Shown here piece by piece: positions 44,049 through 53,653 of a stretch of DNA of 64,000 bases. The first letter of the stretch is position 1. Each line of letters opens with the position of its first letter. The notes under the pieces are model-generated. The model saw only the letters and a list, made by a program, of their open reading frames with translations, was not told the DNA's origin and did no database searches. Source of the stretch: Pedobacter sp. Hv1 (lineage in GTDB: Bacteria > Bacteroidota > Bacteroidia > Sphingobacteriales > Sphingobacteriaceae); NCBI RefSeq assembly GCF_001412215.1, contig NZ_LLWP01000008.1:186001-250000 (forward strand), written 5' to 3'. Made by a program: the position numbers and the translations under genes.

Positions 44049-45318
44049 CTGAACGGATTAAAGGTTTTGATATAAGAAGCTTCTTGTCAACATTTTCAAA
44101 AGCATTAAGCACCCTGTCCAGATGCTCTTTGGTATGTGTAGCCATGATATTTAATCTTACCCTTGCATTCTTTTTTGATACTGCCGGGTACATGATTGGA
44201 TTGGCATATACACCAGCCTCCAATAATAATTTCCCTGCTTCCAGGGTTTTTCCTATATCACCTATTTTTACGGGTATAATTGCAGAAGCTGTTGTGCCGA
44301 TGTTAAATCCCATACCCAGTAATCCATTTTTTAGATAGTTTACATTTTCCCAAAGCTGATCTTTCCAGAATGGTTCCTCATCCAGTAAATCCATTGCCTT
44401 TAATATTCCCAATGTAGTTGGCGTGGCCGTAGTAGAAAAAAGATGTTGTTTTGATTGGTATTTCAAAAAGTTGATCAACTCTGTATCAGCTACTACATAA
44501 CCACCAATGTGGGCAAAGGCCTTACTAAAGGTTCCAGTAATGATATCGACCTTATCAAAAAGATCATATTCCTCTATTGCTCCCCTGCCAGTTTTTCCCA
44601 CTACTCCAGTTCCATGCGCATCATCAACGACTAAATATGCCCCATAATGATGAGTTAATTCAGCAATTTGATCCATTAAGGCAATGTCACCATCCTGTGA
44701 GTACACCCCATCAATAATGACCATTTTTGTACGGAAAGTATGTTGGGCATGCTTTAGGGCAAGTTCCAAGGATTCCATGTTGTTATGCAAAAAAGTTTTT
44801 ACGTTGGTCAATTGGCATCCCTCATAAACACTGGCATGCACGGCCATATCAACAATTGCGATATCATCTTTCTGCAATAGGCATTGTAATGTTGCACTAT
44901 TTGCAGTATAACCAGTTGTATAGAGTATTGCGCTTTTCCTTTTGAAGAACTTTGCTATACGGTCTTCCAAATCCTGATGGTAACTAAAATGACCGCCTAT
45001 TGCTGGCGAGGCACCTGCTCCACTACCAAATTTTTCTATTGCATCTTTCAAGGCCTGCTTTATTGCCGGATGTTGAGTAAGGCCCAGATAATCATTTGAT
45101 ACAAAACAGGCACAACGCTGCGGTTCGCTTTTACCTGGAAGTAGAAGCTCCATTTCTGGACCGCAGCCCGATATAGATTCTATCCTGTAATTTAGATGTC
45201 CCTTGTCCTTTAGGTAATTAAGAAATAATTGGAACTCCGTGGCTCTCGCCATTGCATCTAGCTCTGGGATATTCTCAAAGTCCCTAAAGCTTGCCTTTTC
45301 AAAATCAATATTTTTCAT
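44032..45318 (-). CDS. Alpha-oxoamine synthase family PLP enzyme
   Basis: 428 aa. Signatures: FVSNDYLGLTQHP, GSGAGASPAIGG, VVDDAHGTGVVG and GTFSKAFAHIGGY with the PLP-binding Lys near residue 262. The family condenses acyl-CoA with an amino acid (8-amino-7-oxononanoate synthase, glycine C-acetyltransferase, serine palmitoyltransferase, CqsA-type signal synthases). GTFSK rather than GTLGK favours the serine palmitoyltransferase/CqsA side. It has no biotin gene neighbours. The exact substrate cannot be read from the sequence. Confidence 0.85.
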   Translation of the reverse strand: MKNIDFEKASFRDFENIPELDAMARATEFQLFLNYLKDKGHLNYRIESISGCGPEMELLLPGKSEPQRCACFVSNDYLGLTQHPAIKQALKDAIEKFGSGAGASPAIGGHFSYHQDLEDRIAKFFKRKSAILYTTGYTANSATLQCLLQKDDIAIVDMAVHASVYEGCQLTNVKTFLHNNMESLELALKHAQHTFRTKMVIIDGVYSQDGDIALMDQIAELTHHYGAYLVVDDAHGTGVVGKTGRGAIEEYDLFDKVDIITGTFSKAFAHIGGYVVADTELINFLKYQSKQHLFSTTATPTTLGILKAMDLLDEEPFWKDQLWENVNYLKNGLLGMGFNIGTTASAIIPVKIGDIGKTLEAGKLLLEAGVYANPIMYPAVSKKNARVRLNIMATHTKEHLDRVLNAFENVDKKLLISKPLIRSDDTQV

Positions 45319-45574
45319 AATTAGATATAAGCGTTAAACTTAAATCTACCATCAATTTTTATCAAAAGTGGTAACATGGTGTTTATTTTTAAAAATGCAT
45401 GTATACCTTAAATAAGTTATAATTGATTCTGTAGGAAATAATTAGTAAAAAAATCCACCCAAAAAACCGCCATCCCCAACCATTATCCAAATAAAAACCA
45501 ATAGGTGGAAAAATGGCATCTAACCTGTCCACTTGACTGCAACACAAAAACGCTTTTGTTTTACAGTTAAAAAA

Positions 45575-46153
45575 ATGAAAAGCCAGACCTTACTCAATAA
45601 AATCCTTGACTTGCCCCATTGTAACAAGGAGATAAAAATTCTGTTTGCCGAGCAGTTCTATGCCGTTAATTTTCAAAAGGGGCAGACCATTATAAGCCCT
45701 AATTTACTCAATCAATGTCTGTATTATGTAACTGAAGGCCTATTACGGCGATATCCTTTACAATTGAGCTCGGCCAAAACAAGCCAGTTATACATTAATG
45801 GAGATTTTATATTCCAAAATGGTGTATACGTTAAAAGACCAAACCTAGAATATATAGAGTGCCTTAGCGATGTACAGCTCATGAATATCAACTATAAGCA
45901 ACTTGAACGTTTTTTTCGGAAGCAACCCGAAGCGATCAAGCTGTTGCTCTCCATTATGGAAGCACAAAGGCTAAAGGAAATTGAAGTTATTGAGATGCTG
46001 CATGTAGAGCCTGCTTTGGATAGGTATCTATTTGCATCAAGGTTGATTGGGAAACATATCCACAACCTCCCTAAAGAGGTATTAGCTTCTTATTTAAGAA
46101 TCAGCAGTAAACAGCTTGGCCGGTTGCTTATTGAATTGGCACATTATAAGTGA
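45575..46153 (+). CDS. Crp/Fnr-family regulator
   Basis: 192 aa from the ATG at 45575; an upstream TTG at 45533 is less likely. The N-terminal two thirds form a cyclic-nucleotide-binding-like barrel (FQKGQTIISP, YYVTEGLLRRY), and the C-terminus has a short helix-turn-helix (LASYLRISSKQLGRLLIEL). The fold call is fairly secure; the ligand is unknown. Divergent from the TetR/oxoamine synthase pair, 256 bp away. Confidence 0.78.
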   Translation: MKSQTLLNKILDLPHCNKEIKILFAEQFYAVNFQKGQTIISPNLLNQCLYYVTEGLLRRYPLQLSSAKTSQLYINGDFIFQNGVYVKRPNLEYIECLSDVQLMNINYKQLERFFRKQPEAIKLLLSIMEAQRLKEIEVIEMLHVEPALDRYLFASRLIGKHIHNLPKEVLASYLRISSKQLGRLLIELAHYK

Positions 46154-46171
46154 GGAAAGTTTAACCAATGG

Positions 46172-46227
46172 AGACATACGTCCCGTTATTTCGGGACACA
46201 TGTCCGCTTATTTTCAGACATACGTCC
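46172..46227. repeat. Direct repeats and palindromes downstream of the Crp-like gene
   Basis: AGACATACGTCC occurs at 46172-46183 and 46216-46227. Between them GTCCCG-TTATTT-CGGGAC (46180-46197) forms a hairpin that could terminate the Crp-like transcript, and GGACA-CA-TGTCC (46194-46205) is a further near-palindrome. The cluster could be regulator sites for the next gene or a degenerate terminator. Confidence 0.45.
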
Positions 46228-46387
46228 AGCTCAAACAGAAAAAAGCGAGTTAATTTTGGTTTGTAATTCAACCACCAGCAATTATAAGAATAATATAAAA
46301 TGAAACCATCATGTGCATACCGCTTGAAAGCCGAAATAAATATGCTCATGATAGCTTCATAACCGTTAAAACTCAAATTATATTCTA

Positions 46388-46846
46388 ATGAAAAAGGAAA
46401 ACGTACTTCAATTAATCTCAGGGCTTATCGCAGCATTATTTTTCTACGCAGCAATGAGCAAGTTGATAGATTATGATAAATCTATTGGAGAAATGCGTAA
46501 TCAAATATTTCCTGTTGCAATCGCAAAAGTATTAACATGGATGATCCCATCAATTGAAATTACCCTTGTGTTTCTTCTTTTATTCCGAAACACCAGAAAG
46601 AAAGCACTTTGGGCTTCGTTGTTCTTGTTAACTGCTTTCACTTTATATATAGCAATAGTAATGACAGGTGTTTTTGGAAGAATACCTTGTAGTTGTGGAG
46701 GAATTCTAAAAAATATGAGCTATGGAACCCACCTCATATTTAACCTCTTTTTTATTACACTCGCCTCGTTGGGTCTTGCCGTAGACAATGGCTGGATATC
46801 ATATAACAGATTTGTTAACCTTAAAAACAGAAAGGATCTTGCCTAA
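46388..46846 (+). CDS. MauE/DoxX-like membrane protein
   Basis: 152 aa with four predicted membrane helices (about 8-28, 48-68, 75-95, 118-138) and a conserved loop GRIPCSCGGI before the last one. This matches MauE/DoxX-type proteins, which supply or relay reducing power for disulfide chemistry. The loop cysteines fit such a role. It is followed 150 nt later by a small exported peptide gene with two cysteines, and the TlpA-like gene is nearby. Confidence 0.75.
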   Translation: MKKENVLQLISGLIAALFFYAAMSKLIDYDKSIGEMRNQIFPVAIAKVLTWMIPSIEITLVFLLLFRNTRKKALWASLFLLTAFTLYIAIVMTGVFGRIPCSCGGILKNMSYGTHLIFNLFFITLASLGLAVDNGWISYNRFVNLKNRKDLA

Positions 46847-46996
46847 AAATTGAATGAGACGATAATGCCGGACTTAGGGCTTTACCTGCAACAAAAACCG
46901 AAATCAATCATCCCGAAGATCTAAGCCCAAGTGATCTGAAAGATAAAAACTATTGTGCCCATAAAAAAGAAAGGTGCAATCACAATAATTACAATT

Positions 46997-47281
46997 ATGG
47001 AAAAATTTAAAAATGCGCTTAAAAGCGTTAACAAATTCGGCTTATTAGCATTGGTATTAGTAGCCTTTTCAACTTTGGCTTTTAAAGCGCCTACTAAAGA
47101 TACAGATGTATTATACAAAAGAGATAATATTAGTGGGGTGTGGTCTCCAGTTACTACTAGTAGTTACTATTGTGATGGGGATTTAAATATCTGCACACAA
47201 TTGTATCCAGCTGGCAAAAACCCGACTGACAATCCCGATGATTATATTGAGGAAACGCCGGGTGTTTATACCCCATTTTAG
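46997..47281 (+). CDS. Small exported peptide (DUF6520-like)
   Basis: 94 aa from the ATG at 46997; an alternative start at 46955 adds 14 codons. The N-terminal helix FGLLALVLVAFSTLAF is signal-like. The mature part holds two cysteines (C59, C66: YYCDGDLNICTQLYP) and a Pro/Asn-rich end. It resembles small Bacteroidota peptides encoded beside MauE, TlpA and Sus genes (DUF6520 type). Function unknown; it may be exported and then recognised or processed extracellularly. Confidence 0.65.
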   Translation: MEKFKNALKSVNKFGLLALVLVAFSTLAFKAPTKDTDVLYKRDNISGVWSPVTTSSYYCDGDLNICTQLYPAGKNPTDNPDDYIEETPGVYTPF

Positions 47282-47302
47282 TTCATCAAGTTTAGTTTAA
47301 CT

Positions 47303-47348
47303 AACAACACATCCAGTAAAATGATTTCATCTTACTGGATGTGTTGTT
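47303..47348. terminator. Bidirectional Rho-independent terminator
   Basis: Arms of 17 bp (AACAACACATCCAGTAA and TTACTGGATGTGTTGTT) pair perfectly around a 12-nt loop between two convergent genes, just beyond the exported-peptide stop and touching the SusD stop. It should end transcription from both sides. Confidence 0.85.
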
Positions 47349-48715
47349 TAACGGAGATTTTGTTCTAAACCACTTAAAAGAGTTTCTAATTTTGGAATTG
47401 GAAATGTATATCGGTTACTATTTGGAAGTAAAGTATATATCTGGCCTTCTAGAGTGTGGGAAATGGTAATTTGATAACGATTATCTTTATTTAAACGCCG
47501 TAAATCACCCCATCTTAATCCCCTGAAAACTAATTCTTTCCTTCGTTCTTCTAATATTTGATTTAAAGCATCTGTAGAGTCTACGGCCGTTAATGTTATA
47601 TAGTTAACTGTATTATTGTATCTAGTTTTTAGTAAGATATTTAAATTGTCCATAGCATTTTGTAATTTTCCTGCACGTGCTTCACATTCCGCTTTAATCA
47701 AATAAATCTCATCCCTAGCCAACCCACTAAATAGTGTTCCAATGCTTCCTGTATACCTTCCCTTAAACCATGAAGGGTTGCTTCCAGTAAAAAATATGAT
47801 TTTTCTTAAATCATCCGCTGAATAAGACTCATAAAGCGAATTGTCCACAGTTGCATTTGTGGCTCCCCCAAAAGTGTATGTAGTCATTCGAGAATAGAAT
47901 ATGGTTTCAATATTCACATTATTGGGAGCTACCGGAAATGGAGCAAGGGATGTTTTGCTCAATGTATTGTAATCGATAAGTGAACTATTAAATTTTAAAA
48001 CCGCTGTTGCGTACAATAAAGCATTATCATAATCTTCCATATTGAGATAAACCCTAGCCAAAAGGGCTTGCGTAGCTATCTTATTAGGTCTAGTTTGAAA
48101 GTTTGAGCTATTTGGCAACAAGACTTCAGCTTCTTTTAAATCTTTAATTATCTGGTCATAGGTTTGTTGTAAAGTTCCTCTACTTGATTTTATATTTACA
48201 TCACCTTCTAAACGAATGGGAATGCCTAAGTCAGACCTTGCAGTACTTTTATTATATGGCTTAGCGTACATCTGGGCAATATTATAAAAAGCAAATGCCC
48301 TATGAAAAAGTGCACTTCCTTTTATTCTATTCCACTCTTGTTGTGGACTAGAAATTGGTTCAATGTCCAATAGCCCATCCAAAACAATATTAGCATAAAA
48401 TATCTGTTGATAAGGTGTATTCCAGTCCAAAATTGATAATCCTTCATCAATGTCTTCTGCCCATATATAACTGTTTTTCTGGTATGCCCCGATGTAAGTG
48501 TTAACTTTAGCACCAGTAGTATAATAGTCATCAGAAGCGATAACTGGCAATGATGGAGTGATATTAAAAACATTTAAATTATCTAACAGATTTTCAAAAT
48601 CTGTTAGAGTCTTAGGTACTAATAATGCCTTATCCGTTTTATCTTTTAAAAACTCTTTTTGACAAGACAGAAAAGTGGCGGCTAATATAATAAGTATATA
48701 AATATTCTTTTTCAT
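47348..48715 (-). CDS. RagB/SusD-family nutrient-binding lipoprotein
   Basis: 455 aa from the ATG at 48715. The lipoprotein signal peptide ends LSCQKE (lipobox Cys near residue 18). The body has TPR-like helices (ALLARVYLNMEDYDNALLYA) and the C-terminal ILEERRKELVFRGLRWGDLR, standard in SusD. It is a cell-surface subunit that hands substrates to the TonB-dependent partner encoded upstream. The substrate is unknown; with TlpA and small peptides nearby, peptides or metals are as plausible as glycans. Confidence 0.92.
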   Translation of the reverse strand: MKKNIYILIILAATFLSCQKEFLKDKTDKALLVPKTLTDFENLLDNLNVFNITPSLPVIASDDYYTTGAKVNTYIGAYQKNSYIWAEDIDEGLSILDWNTPYQQIFYANIVLDGLLDIEPISSPQQEWNRIKGSALFHRAFAFYNIAQMYAKPYNKSTARSDLGIPIRLEGDVNIKSSRGTLQQTYDQIIKDLKEAEVLLPNSSNFQTRPNKIATQALLARVYLNMEDYDNALLYATAVLKFNSSLIDYNTLSKTSLAPFPVAPNNVNIETIFYSRMTTYTFGGATNATVDNSLYESYSADDLRKIIFFTGSNPSWFKGRYTGSIGTLFSGLARDEIYLIKAECEARAGKLQNAMDNLNILLKTRYNNTVNYITLTAVDSTDALNQILEERRKELVFRGLRWGDLRRLNKDNRYQITISHTLEGQIYTLLPNSNRYTFPIPKLETLLSGLEQNLR

Positions 48716-48734
48716 TTTTTCTTTAATTAGAATG

Positions 48735-51700
48735 TTAAAAATCAATTTTTAGTCCGACACCAAAAGTCCTGACTGGTGTATAATCTGCATTAGAATAATC
48801 TGGATCAAAATCTGTTTTGGTAGCCTTCCATATAATCCCGATGTTATTAGCGTAGCAATAAATTTGGGTTCGTTTAAACGAGGATAACTGTCTCTTATTA
48901 TTAATTATATAAGTCAAATTAATATCCTGCAAACGGATGTTATTGCCTTTTTCTACAGTAGCTTCTGAATAATTATATAAGATATCTCTATTGCCGTTTA
49001 AAGATAACGGCATAGATGGAACGTTTGTAAATAGTTCATCACCTTCTTTTTGCCAGCGTGTAGTATAGCTTCCATAAGCAAAACCTTGTCCAGTCAAAAT
49101 ATCATTATAAGAGATTAAAGGTGTTCTGAAAAAATAATTGAACCTGTATGTAATGTTAGCGGAAATGGAAATTTGCTTATAGCTAAAGGTATTTCGCAAT
49201 GACCCAAATATTGTCGGGCGTGCAGACCCATGATAAATTAGATTATCTGGCGTAGCTGCATTCAAAATGTTTGTATAATCCTGACTTACCTGTCCATTTA
49301 GGTAACCTTGAGGGGCTCCAGTTTTCGGGTCTAGTCCAGCCCATTGATAACTGTACAACGCATAAAATGGTTTACCTTCCAACGGGTAAACATTGGTTTC
49401 TCCAAATTGGGTATAAAAAACCGCCGATTGCTTTAAGTTATAATCGACTACCTTATCCGTTACGTAACTATAAAGAACATTGGTTTCCCATTTAAATACT
49501 CCACTCACGTTTTTACTATTGAGTATGATATCTACCCCATGACCTTTTGTATTTGCTGTGTTGCCCCTAAAAGTATTAATACCTGTTGATGGTGCATAGG
49601 CTATATCTCCTATAAGGTCTATACCTTGTTTAAAATAAGGTTCAATACTTCCACTTAGCCTATCGCCTTTGGCATTAAAATCAATACCTAAATTAATCAT
49701 CCTAACTCTTTCCCAACGCAATTCGGGGTTGGGAGGGTTTATAATAGTAGCATAGATCTGATTTATGGCATTGCCAGAAGAGTATCTTGCTGTGGTGTAT
49801 GCGGATAGTGTTTTGCTTATATTGCCATTATAACCATAAGTCGTCCGAATTTTTAAATTAGGCAACCAATCTATCTTATAAAAATTTTCTTTATTAACAT
49901 TCCATGCAAATCCTATAGAATAAAGAGGGACGCCTTGTTGGTTGGCATTTACCCCAAACAAGTTACTTCTATCAAGTCGTCCGCTAATAGATATCATGTA
50001 TCGGCTTAAATAAGTGTAAGATGCATTCGCATAGTAGGATAAATAACGGTCTGTAAGTTCAGTTGAGGAATCACTAAATGGAATTGCAATAGAACTTCCA
50101 GAATTAAAATATTGGCGATATGTACTCAAATAATCGACTTTCGATAGGGTGGCGTGTTCTTCGTCAAAGCCGTACATCCTATTGTTGTTACTTATAGTAT
50201 GGTATTCTCTAAGTTCATAGCCTGCTATACCATTAATTTCGTGATTGTTACTCCAATTTTTTGAAAAGTTTAACTGAAGCCTAATATTTTGGTTCTCAAT
50301 ATTGCTATTGCTTAAATCATTTATCCCCCCTTTTGGTATTGGATAGCTTAATACACCTGTAGAGCTTGCTTGTGTATACCTATTGATAAGGTTTCTGGTA
50401 TAATAGCTCTGATCGTTACGCAAGTTTCGGTTAAGTATGTTGGTACTGCCATACTGATATAAAGCTTCTGCATTTAAAATGGGAAATATTTTATACCTTA
50501 AAGATGTATTTATGCGGTAGTCTTTTGAGTTTTTTGTGTTATTACCCAAATAGATTTCATCTAAGGGTTTGTAAGTCCAATGGATCAAACCTGCATTTTG
50601 TGCATCACGAATAAATTTAACTCTATAATCCTGTGTCATTGCCAGAGCATTTCCTTCGTCATCAGCAAGCTTTGCATATGGGTACAGCGAGGTAGCTGAA
50701 CCTGTCATCCCGATAGTTCTTGTGCCTGAGTTATTGCTAATTGCATTCCCTTGTGTATAATAAATATTGGCAGATGCTTCCAAATGGTCATTAAGTAAAG
50801 AGAAATTGTTGCCGAAGTTTAATGTTACTCGGTTATATCTATTGTTTATCAGATTGTCAGTATTGTGGTCGTAACCTGTAGATACATAATAGCGATATTG
50901 CTTTCCTCCACCATTTATATTCAAATTATACTGTTGTTTAATACTGTTTTGATAAAAGTATTTTTCGAAATCGTTCCTCACATCATTTCTTTTTAATGCT
51001 TCAATCTGTTCGTCAATCTGGTTGGCTAACAGAGGATTGTCCCTCTTTGCAATAAGCAGTTCCACTACCGGTGTTAGTGCAGGGTTTGAGGTTAACGTTT
51101 CAAACTGTTTATAATAGTTTTGTTCAAACAGTTTTTTTTCGATATCTATATAATCGGCAGTTGACATTCGTGGCTGATAAAATAGGTCTGGTTTTGCACC
51201 GATTGTTAGATTGCTATTAAAAGATATTTTCGGAGGTTGGTCATATTTGCCTTTTTTAGTGGTAATCACGATTACTCCATTTCCAGCTTTTGAACCCCAA
51301 ATACTGGCAGAAGAGGCATCTTTAAGTATAGTAATACTTTCAACGTCATTTGGATTAATGTTACTGAGCTCTCCTTCATAAGGAAAATTGTCTATCACTA
51401 TCAATGGACTGGAATTACCATAAATGGTATTTTGTCCTCTAATGCTAATTGAACTACCTGCTTTACCTTTGTTAAATATTAGACCAGGTGTAATATCCTC
51501 TAGTCTATCTATGATATTTGTACTTATTCTACGATTTAGTAGTTCATTGTTTAATTGGACAAATGAGCCAGTTGCTCTTTCTTTTGGTAAACTTTGATAG
51601 CCAGTGCTAACAATATTTATTTCAGATAATTCATCAATAGCTTCAACTAATACTATTTCCAAAGGAGCATTAATTGGTAAAGTAACAGCGAGTTCTTGTG

Positions 51701-51932
51701 ATATATAGCCTATTGATGAAAAACTAAGCACCACTTTATTCTCATTTGAATTGATAGTGAATTTCCCGTTTTCATCTGTTGTTGTCTTAAGATTTGTTCC
51801 TTGTATATTGATTGATATGGATGGCAATGGTTTCATATCTATAGCAGAGATAACCCTTCCATTTATTTTTTGTTGAGTATAACCAATAAAATGGCAACAC
51901 AGTAATACTATGCTAAATAAAATAGTCTTCAT
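48735..51932 (-). CDS. SusC/RagA-family TonB-linked outer-membrane protein
   Basis: 1065 aa: signal peptide (ending GYTQQ), a carboxypeptidase-D-like domain (to about 105), a plug domain with ITILKDASSASIWGSKAGNG and GVIVITTKKGK, then a large beta-barrel with a terminal aromatic residue. SusC proteins import nutrients through the outer membrane using TonB. Gene order TlpA - SusC - SusD with gaps of 16 and 19 nt indicates one operon. Confidence 0.95.
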   Translation of the reverse strand: MKTILFSIVLLCCHFIGYTQQKINGRVISAIDMKPLPSISINIQGTNLKTTTDENGKFTINSNENKVVLSFSSIGYISQELAVTLPINAPLEIVLVEAIDELSEINIVSTGYQSLPKERATGSFVQLNNELLNRRISTNIIDRLEDITPGLIFNKGKAGSSISIRGQNTIYGNSSPLIVIDNFPYEGELSNINPNDVESITILKDASSASIWGSKAGNGVIVITTKKGKYDQPPKISFNSNLTIGAKPDLFYQPRMSTADYIDIEKKLFEQNYYKQFETLTSNPALTPVVELLIAKRDNPLLANQIDEQIEALKRNDVRNDFEKYFYQNSIKQQYNLNINGGGKQYRYYVSTGYDHNTDNLINNRYNRVTLNFGNNFSLLNDHLEASANIYYTQGNAISNNSGTRTIGMTGSATSLYPYAKLADDEGNALAMTQDYRVKFIRDAQNAGLIHWTYKPLDEIYLGNNTKNSKDYRINTSLRYKIFPILNAEALYQYGSTNILNRNLRNDQSYYTRNLINRYTQASSTGVLSYPIPKGGINDLSNSNIENQNIRLQLNFSKNWSNNHEINGIAGYELREYHTISNNNRMYGFDEEHATLSKVDYLSTYRQYFNSGSSIAIPFSDSSTELTDRYLSYYANASYTYLSRYMISISGRLDRSNLFGVNANQQGVPLYSIGFAWNVNKENFYKIDWLPNLKIRTTYGYNGNISKTLSAYTTARYSSGNAINQIYATIINPPNPELRWERVRMINLGIDFNAKGDRLSGSIEPYFKQGIDLIGDIAYAPSTGINTFRGNTANTKGHGVDIILNSKNVSGVFKWETNVLYSYVTDKVVDYNLKQSAVFYTQFGETNVYPLEGKPFYALYSYQWAGLDPKTGAPQGYLNGQVSQDYTNILNAATPDNLIYHGSARPTIFGSLRNTFSYKQISISANITYRFNYFFRTPLISYNDILTGQGFAYGSYTTRWQKEGDELFTNVPSMPLSLNGNRDILYNYSEATVEKGNNIRLQDINLTYIINNKRQLSSFKRTQIYCYANNIGIIWKATKTDFDPDYSNADYTPVRTFGVGLKIDF

Positions 51933-51948
51933 ATAAATTATTTATTGA

Positions 51949-53295
51949 TTATTTTGATTGTGCCACTTGCTTTTTATCACTCAGAATGAGCATATCGATA
52001 TACGCCTCTTTCTCAACAAATTTCAAACTGTATTTTTCAAGTGCTTGATTTATCTCTATCACATTGCTTAAGTTGGCTTTTATAGAAATATCGGCATATT
52101 GTTTATAATTGGTGTCGTCAAATAATGGCAATGGATGGCTTTGTAAAAAAAAACGCATGCGTGCTATAAAAACTGATAATGGGCAATTGGTCATTTCTCC
52201 ACCAAAACCAGTAAATTGGGCGGTGGATTCCCCTTTTAAGTTTGGAATTTCAGAGGTATTAGATGTTCTTATTAATGCGAGACATTTGACTTTTCTTTTT
52301 TCTATACTTACTTTGTATTCGGTGAAAAAAGCATCCAAATCTTTCTGCATAATTTGATTACTATTCATGGTCAGATAATTTCCATTAATCAACTCGTAGC
52401 AATAACCATTTCCATTTCGGCGCCATTCTATATAGTCTGTGGATAGATTGGATTTAAAGACTATCCGTGTGGTATCTTCTACTTCAAATAACATTTGTTT
52501 AAAATCCTTTTGATACGCATAATGGTACAATTCTCTAATTGTGCTGTTTCTTGCCAGGATACGTTCGAAACGATTATTTCCCAATTGAAAATTGTTTTTT
52601 GAATATCCTAAGCCAACTCCATCTATATAACCGGAAAATGTTGATTGTTTTAAAACTGTTGTTTTATCCAAATAATTTGCAAAGAATAGCGGTTTAGCTT
52701 TGTCGTATAAAATCGGAATATCAACTTTTTCTTTTGCTGTTATATTTCCAGTTGTTAGCATCTTTTGGATATATTCACTATTCACATAATAACTTTCTGT
52801 AATCGCCCTAACAATCCCTTCTCCATCAATCCACACGTAATGTGGCAAATAAACGTGTGGAAATAACTGATGCAATTCCTTATCAGCAGCTACCACAGGC
52901 AAAACATAATGCTTACCTCGTTGTTTCTCTAATTTACCCAAAAAAGGCATTACCTCTTTTTCGGTTTGGTAGGTAACAGATAGGAACTGTATCTTATCGC
53001 CAAAAGCTTTCTGTAAACTATCCATCTTGGGTATCATAGCCACACAGGGCGAGCACCAAGTAGCCCAAAAATCTAGTATAAGTAGTTTACCTTTAAAATC
53101 TGAAATCTTTGCAGTTGTGGCAGGTTTGCCATTTGCATCTTTGTAGTTGTATAAGCCTGTTATGGTTATATCAGGTACTTTTTGCCCTATCTGTATGCCT
53201 TTGGCGGTTACATCTACAGCTTTGTTTTCCTGTGCTATTGCCGTAAAATTTAAGCATAGCACAGCCAGTACGATGTATATCGTTATTTTTTTCAT
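51949..53295 (-). CDS. TlpA-like thioredoxin-fold protein, periplasmic
   Basis: 448 aa with a signal peptide (ending IAQE). The redox domain covers about residues 35-180 with WATWCSPC (C81, C84), the TlpA/ResA active site, then SVTYQTEKEVMPFLGK. The C-terminal 270 residues are specific to Sus-linked TlpA proteins of Bacteroidota and contain no known catalytic motif. It probably reduces disulfides in the periplasm for substrates of the linked SusC/D system. Confidence 0.85.
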   Translation of the reverse strand: MKKITIYIVLAVLCLNFTAIAQENKAVDVTAKGIQIGQKVPDITITGLYNYKDANGKPATTAKISDFKGKLLILDFWATWCSPCVAMIPKMDSLQKAFGDKIQFLSVTYQTEKEVMPFLGKLEKQRGKHYVLPVVAADKELHQLFPHVYLPHYVWIDGEGIVRAITESYYVNSEYIQKMLTTGNITAKEKVDIPILYDKAKPLFFANYLDKTTVLKQSTFSGYIDGVGLGYSKNNFQLGNNRFERILARNSTIRELYHYAYQKDFKQMLFEVEDTTRIVFKSNLSTDYIEWRRNGNGYCYELINGNYLTMNSNQIMQKDLDAFFTEYKVSIEKRKVKCLALIRTSNTSEIPNLKGESTAQFTGFGGEMTNCPLSVFIARMRFFLQSHPLPLFDDTNYKQYADISIKANLSNVIEINQALEKYSLKFVEKEAYIDMLILSDKKQVAQSK

Positions 53296-53439
53296 TGAAA
53301 TTTAGTTAGTTGATTTAAGAAAAATAGCCCCTCTAACGGTTCTGGTTATAAACCGAGGTCACCAAGAAAAAACCCTGCCCCTTTAAATTGTTATTAACTA
53401 TTATTAACCTAAATTTTTATGAAACAAGAAAGCAGGGTT

Positions 53440-53592
53440 CAAATAAATTCAAACCGGGCTTTTAATAATTAGCTGGAATAGCTGTTTTTTTGATTTAACT
53501 GGTTTCGGCAAACCTAAAACGACATAACCGACCCCATCCTCTTTTGGAAAAGTTAGGGTGATTGTGATAGGTGTTTTAGGTTGTTTTTTCAT
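53440..53592 (-). CDS. Possible 50-aa small protein
   Basis: An ATG at 53592 opens 50 codons: a basic, Pro/Lys-rich peptide beginning KKQPKTPITITLTFPKED and ending in a hydrophobic strand. It has no known family. It lies in the otherwise gene-free stretch 53296-53970. A weak inverted repeat (AACCCTGC at 53369 with GCAGGGTT at 53433) overlaps its 3' side. It may be noncoding. Confidence 0.3.
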
Positions 53593-53653
53593 TGCTCGTA
53601 GTCTATACGAGTCTTTGAGAAAATACTACAGGGTGGGTCATATTTTCTGCCGA

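Noticed and set aside
46161..46376. 71-codon - strand frame
   Set aside because: Covers a repeat cluster and a presumed promoter region; composition not protein-like.
48735..51932. SusC/SusD pair as a polysaccharide utilisation locus
   Set aside because: No glycoside hydrolase, sulfatase or lyase is encoded nearby; TlpA and peptide-like neighbours argue otherwise.
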